DNA of 9,065 nucleotides from Alphaproteobacteria bacterium (GTDB lineage Bacteria > Pseudomonadota > Alphaproteobacteria > Rhizobiales > Xanthobacteraceae), in contig VAZU01000074.1 in assembly GCA_005884745.1 (NCBI GenBank), positions 1 to 9,065 on the forward strand, read 5' to 3'. The position numbers were made by a program, and so were the translations under genes. The number at the start of each line of letters is the position of its first letter. Position 1 is the stretch's first letter. Under the pieces are notes generated by a model, which was not told the origin of the DNA, made no database searches, and was given only the letters and a program-made list of their open reading frames with translations. This document shows, piece by piece, positions 7,271 through 9,065 of the stretch.

Positions 7271-8286
7271 CAGTAATGATCCTCGAAGCGCTTGGCGAGC
7301 TCGTCGATGTTCTCCGGCGGCCAGCCCGGAACCTCCATCCCGAGATGCAGGCCCATCTGCGCCAGCACTTCCTTGATCTCGTTGAGCGACTTGCGGCCGA
7401 AATTGGGCGTGCGCAGCATCTCGGCCTCGGTCTTCTGCACCAGATCGCCGATGTAGACGATGTTGTCGTTCTTGAGACAATTGGCGGAGCGCACCGAGAG
7501 CTCGAGCTCGTCGACCTTCTTGAGGAACGCCGGGTTGAACGCGAGGTCCGGAATGGCTTCCGCCGCCGTCTCGCGCTTGGGCTCCTCGAAATTGACGAAC
7601 ACGTTGAGCTGGTCCTGCAGGATGCGCGCCGCATAGGCGAGCGCGTCTTCCGGGCTGATCGAGCCGTTGGTCTCCATCGAGAGCGTCAGCTTGTCGTAGT
7701 CGAGGATCTGACCCTCGCGGGTGTTCTCGACCTTGTAGGAGACCTTGCGGACCGGCGAATACAGGCTGTCGATCGGAATGAGACCGATCGGCGCGTCCTC
7801 GGGCCGGTTGCGTTCGGAGGCCACATAGCCCTTGCCGGTGTTCACCGTGAATTCCATGCGGATCTCGGCGCCGTCGTCGAGCGTGCACAGCACCAGATCC
7901 GGATTGAGGATGCCGATGTCGCCGACCGTCTGGATGTCGCCGGCCGTGACCTGGCCGGGTCCCTGTTTCTTCACCACCATGCGCTTGGGACCGTCGCCCT
8001 GCATCTTGATGGCGATGTCCTTGATGTTGAGCACGATGTCGGTCACGTCCTCGCGCACGCCGGGGATCGACGAGAATTCGTGCAGCACGCCGTCGATATG
8101 CACCGACTGCACCGCGGCCCCCTGCAGCGAGGACAACAGGATGCGTCGCAGCGCGTTGCCGAGCGTCAGCCCGAAGCCGCGCTCGAGCGGCTCGGCCACC
8201 ACCGTAGCCGAGCGTTTGGGATCGGTCCCGAGGCTGATATGGAGCTTTTCGGGCCTGATCAGTTCCTGCCAGTTCTTCTGAATCAC
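7270..8286 (-). CDS. rpoA: DNA-directed RNA polymerase subunit alpha
   Basis: 338 residues, full length for the group. The N-terminal assembly domain (about 1-235) carries E-R-G-F-G-L-T-L-G-N-A-L-R-R-I-L-L-S-S (35-53) and V-H-I-D-G-V-L-H-E-F-S-S-I-P-G-V-R-E-D (62-80), which form the dimer and beta/beta' docking surface. After a short linker the C-terminal domain (about 250-320) has V-R-S-A-N-C-L-K (265-272), including Arg266, the counterpart of E. coli Arg265 that contacts UP elements, and T-P-N-F-G-R-K-S-L-N-E-I-K (293-305). The start is GTG at 8286, before I-Q-K-N-W-Q-E-L-I; nearby ATG and GTG codons at 8292-8297 are out of frame. GGTG lies 5-8 nt upstream. A 112-bp gap separates it from rpsK and it overlaps rplQ by one base. 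Directly following rpsK without rpsD is the usual alphaproteobacterial order. Confidence 0.98.
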   Translation of the reverse strand: MIQKNWQELIRPEKLHISLGTDPKRSATVVAEPLERGFGLTLGNALRRILLSSLQGAAVQSVHIDGVLHEFSSIPGVREDVTDIVLNIKDIAIKMQGDGPKRMVVKKQGPGQVTAGDIQTVGDIGILNPDLVLCTLDDGAEIRMEFTVNTGKGYVASERNRPEDAPIGLIPIDSLYSPVRKVSYKVENTREGQILDYDKLTLSMETNGSISPEDALAYAARILQDQLNVFVNFEEPKRETAAEAIPDLAFNPAFLKKVDELELSVRSANCLKNDNIVYIGDLVQKTEAEMLRTPNFGRKSLNEIKEVLAQMGLHLGMEVPGWPPENIDELAKRFEDHY

Positions 8287-8362
8287 GTTTTCACCATCGC
8301 GTTGAGCGGCGCGGTTCGTTCAGCCGCGTACCCCACTCCGCCCCGTGGGTATCTTGCGGCGG

Positions 8363-8388
8363 CGGCGGATCGCTTGAGGCGTCCGCCG
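8363..8388 (-). promoter_or_regulatory. Hairpin in the rpsK-rpoA intercistronic gap
   Basis: On the minus strand CGGCGGA-CGC-CTCAA-GCG-(A)-TCCGCCG forms a 7-bp plus 3-bp stem with one bulged A and a 5-nt loop, starting 10 nt after the rpsK stop. A run of T (ATTTTTTC) lies before the stem, not after it, so it is not an intrinsic terminator for the operon. It may affect processing or translation of rpoA mRNA; no known ribosomal leader motif is recognised. Confidence 0.4.
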
Positions 8389-8398
8389 GAGAAAAAAT

Positions 8399-8773
8399 TC
8401 ACACCCGCCGGCGCTTGCGCGGCCGGCAGCCGTTATGGGGGATCGGGGTGACGTCGCGGATGGAGGTAATGGTGAACCCCGCGGCCTGCAATGCCCGCAG
8501 GGCCGATCCCGCCACCTCGACCTCGAGGGTGCGCATGCCGTGTTCCATCGCCTTCTGGGCGGCATCCTCGGCCGCGACCTGGGCCGCGAACGGCGTCGAC
8601 TTGCGCGAGCCCTTGAACCCCTTGGTCCCCGCCGAGGACCAGGCGATCGTATTGCCCTGGGCGTCGGTGATGGTGATCATCGTGTTGTTGAACGACGCAT
8701 TCACGTGCGCGACGCCCGAGGCGATGTTCTTGCGCTCACGCCGCCGAACGCGGGTAGTGGCTTCCTTGCCCAT
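8399..8773 (-). CDS. rpsK: 30S ribosomal protein S11 (uS11), lacking the GPGxGRE motif
   Basis: 124 residues; family members of this group have about 129. The body is typical: R-V-R-R-R-E-R-K-N-I-A-S-G-V-A-H-V (8-24), N-A-S-F-N-N-T-M-I-T-I-T-D (25-37), G-F-K-G-S-R-K-S-T-P-F-A-A-Q-V-A-A-E (52-69) and the C-terminus D-V-T-P-I-P-H-N-G-C-R-P-R-K-R-R-R-V. Where other S11 proteins read V-(S/A/C)-G-P-G-S-G-R-E-S-A-L-R-A, this one reads V-A-G-S-A-L-R-A (87-94): about six residues are gone, in frame, including the near-universal GPGxGRE loop. One residue is added near the N-terminus (A-T-T-R). S11 sits on the 30S platform by the E site and the 3' end of 16S rRNA. ATG at 8773 has AAGGAT about 10 nt upstream. 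The identity is certain; whether the deletion is real or an error is open. Confidence 0.96.
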   Translation of the reverse strand: MGKEATTRVRRRERKNIASGVAHVNASFNNTMITITDAQGNTIAWSSAGTKGFKGSRKSTPFAAQVAAEDAAQKAMEHGMRTLEVEVAGSALRALQAAGFTITSIRDVTPIPHNGCRPRKRRRV

Positions 8774-8848
8774 CGTGCTTCGATCCTTTCGCGGCTCGGC
8801 CGCGACAGCCCGCGGCGCCGACCTCTTCTGCGCCGACTTGTCTCTATG

Positions 8849-9065
8849 CTACTTCTTCTTGCCCGCGATCGGCTTTGCCGGGCCCTTGCGGGTGCGGGCG
8901 TTGGTGTGGGTGCGCTGCCCGCGCACCGGGAGGCCGCGGCGGTGCCGCAGGCCCCGGTAGCAGCCGAGATCCATCAGCCGTTTGATATTCATCGCGACCT
9001 CTCGCCGCAGGTCGCCCTCGACGATAAAGTCCCGGTCGATCACTTCACGGATCTGCAGCACTTCC
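8849..9065 (-). CDS. rpsM: 30S ribosomal protein S13 (uS13), C-terminal part
   Basis: Only the last 72 residues are in the window; the frame is open at the edge and the true start lies outside, so the internal Met at 9061 is not the start. The visible part is E-M-L-Q-I-R-E-V-I-D-R-D-F-I-V-E-G-D-L-R-R-E, then N-I-K-R-L-M-D-L-G-C-Y-R-G-L-R-H-R-R-G-L-P-V-R-G-Q-R-T, the rRNA-binding signature of S13, and the basic tail ending P-A-K-P-I-A-G-K-K-K. S13 is at the head of the 30S subunit and contacts P-site tRNA and the 50S bridge. It precedes rpsK by 75 bp, the standard order. Confidence 0.98.
   Translation of the reverse strand, partial: EVLQIREVIDRDFIVEGDLRREVAMNIKRLMDLGCYRGLRHRRGLPVRGQRTHTNARTRKGPAKPIAGKKK

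Overview
The window is GC-rich, gene-dense DNA from an alphaproteobacterium, most likely Hyphomicrobiales (Rhizobiales) close to the Bradyrhizobium/Rhodopseudomonas/Xanthobacteraceae group. The grounds are the sequences of S13, S11, RpoA and L17, the order rpsM-rpsK-rpoA-rplQ without the rpsD found there in E. coli, and several palindromic intergenic repeats of the kind common in these genomes. The assignment rests on recognition, not on a search.

Layout, right to left on the minus strand: the end of the ribosomal protein operon (rpsM 3' part, rpsK, rpoA, rplQ; 9065-6842). After a plus-strand block, the minus strand resumes with a DegP/DegQ-type periplasmic serine protease (3296-1884) coupled by an ATGA overlap to the AAA+ recombination factor rarA (1887-562). 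Last comes a type II toxin-antitoxin pair (antitoxin 443-222; ParE/RelE toxin 225 to the window edge, cut off).

Between rplQ and the protease lies a plus-strand three-gene operon (3737-6691): an MHS-family MFS transporter, an NAD-type short-chain dehydrogenase and a CE4/polysaccharide-deacetylase-fold hydrolase resembling the Helicobacter PgdA / cyclic imide hydrolase branch. Spacings are 8 and 13 nt, so these are probably co-transcribed, and together they look like uptake plus two-step conversion of a small organic compound. The block has a palindromic repeat on each side (3441-3577 and 6718-6811) and separates genes that I remember as neighbours in related genomes, so it reads as an accessory insertion.

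The most surprising single observation is in rpsK. The predicted S11 is intact and in frame but lacks about six residues covering the almost universal GPGxGRE motif, giving 124 residues instead of about 129-130. Other points are a GTG start for the antitoxin fixed by a perfect AGGAGG, and a repeat element that supplies the rarA stop codon. I found no CRISPR array, tRNA, rRNA, IS transposase or phage gene.
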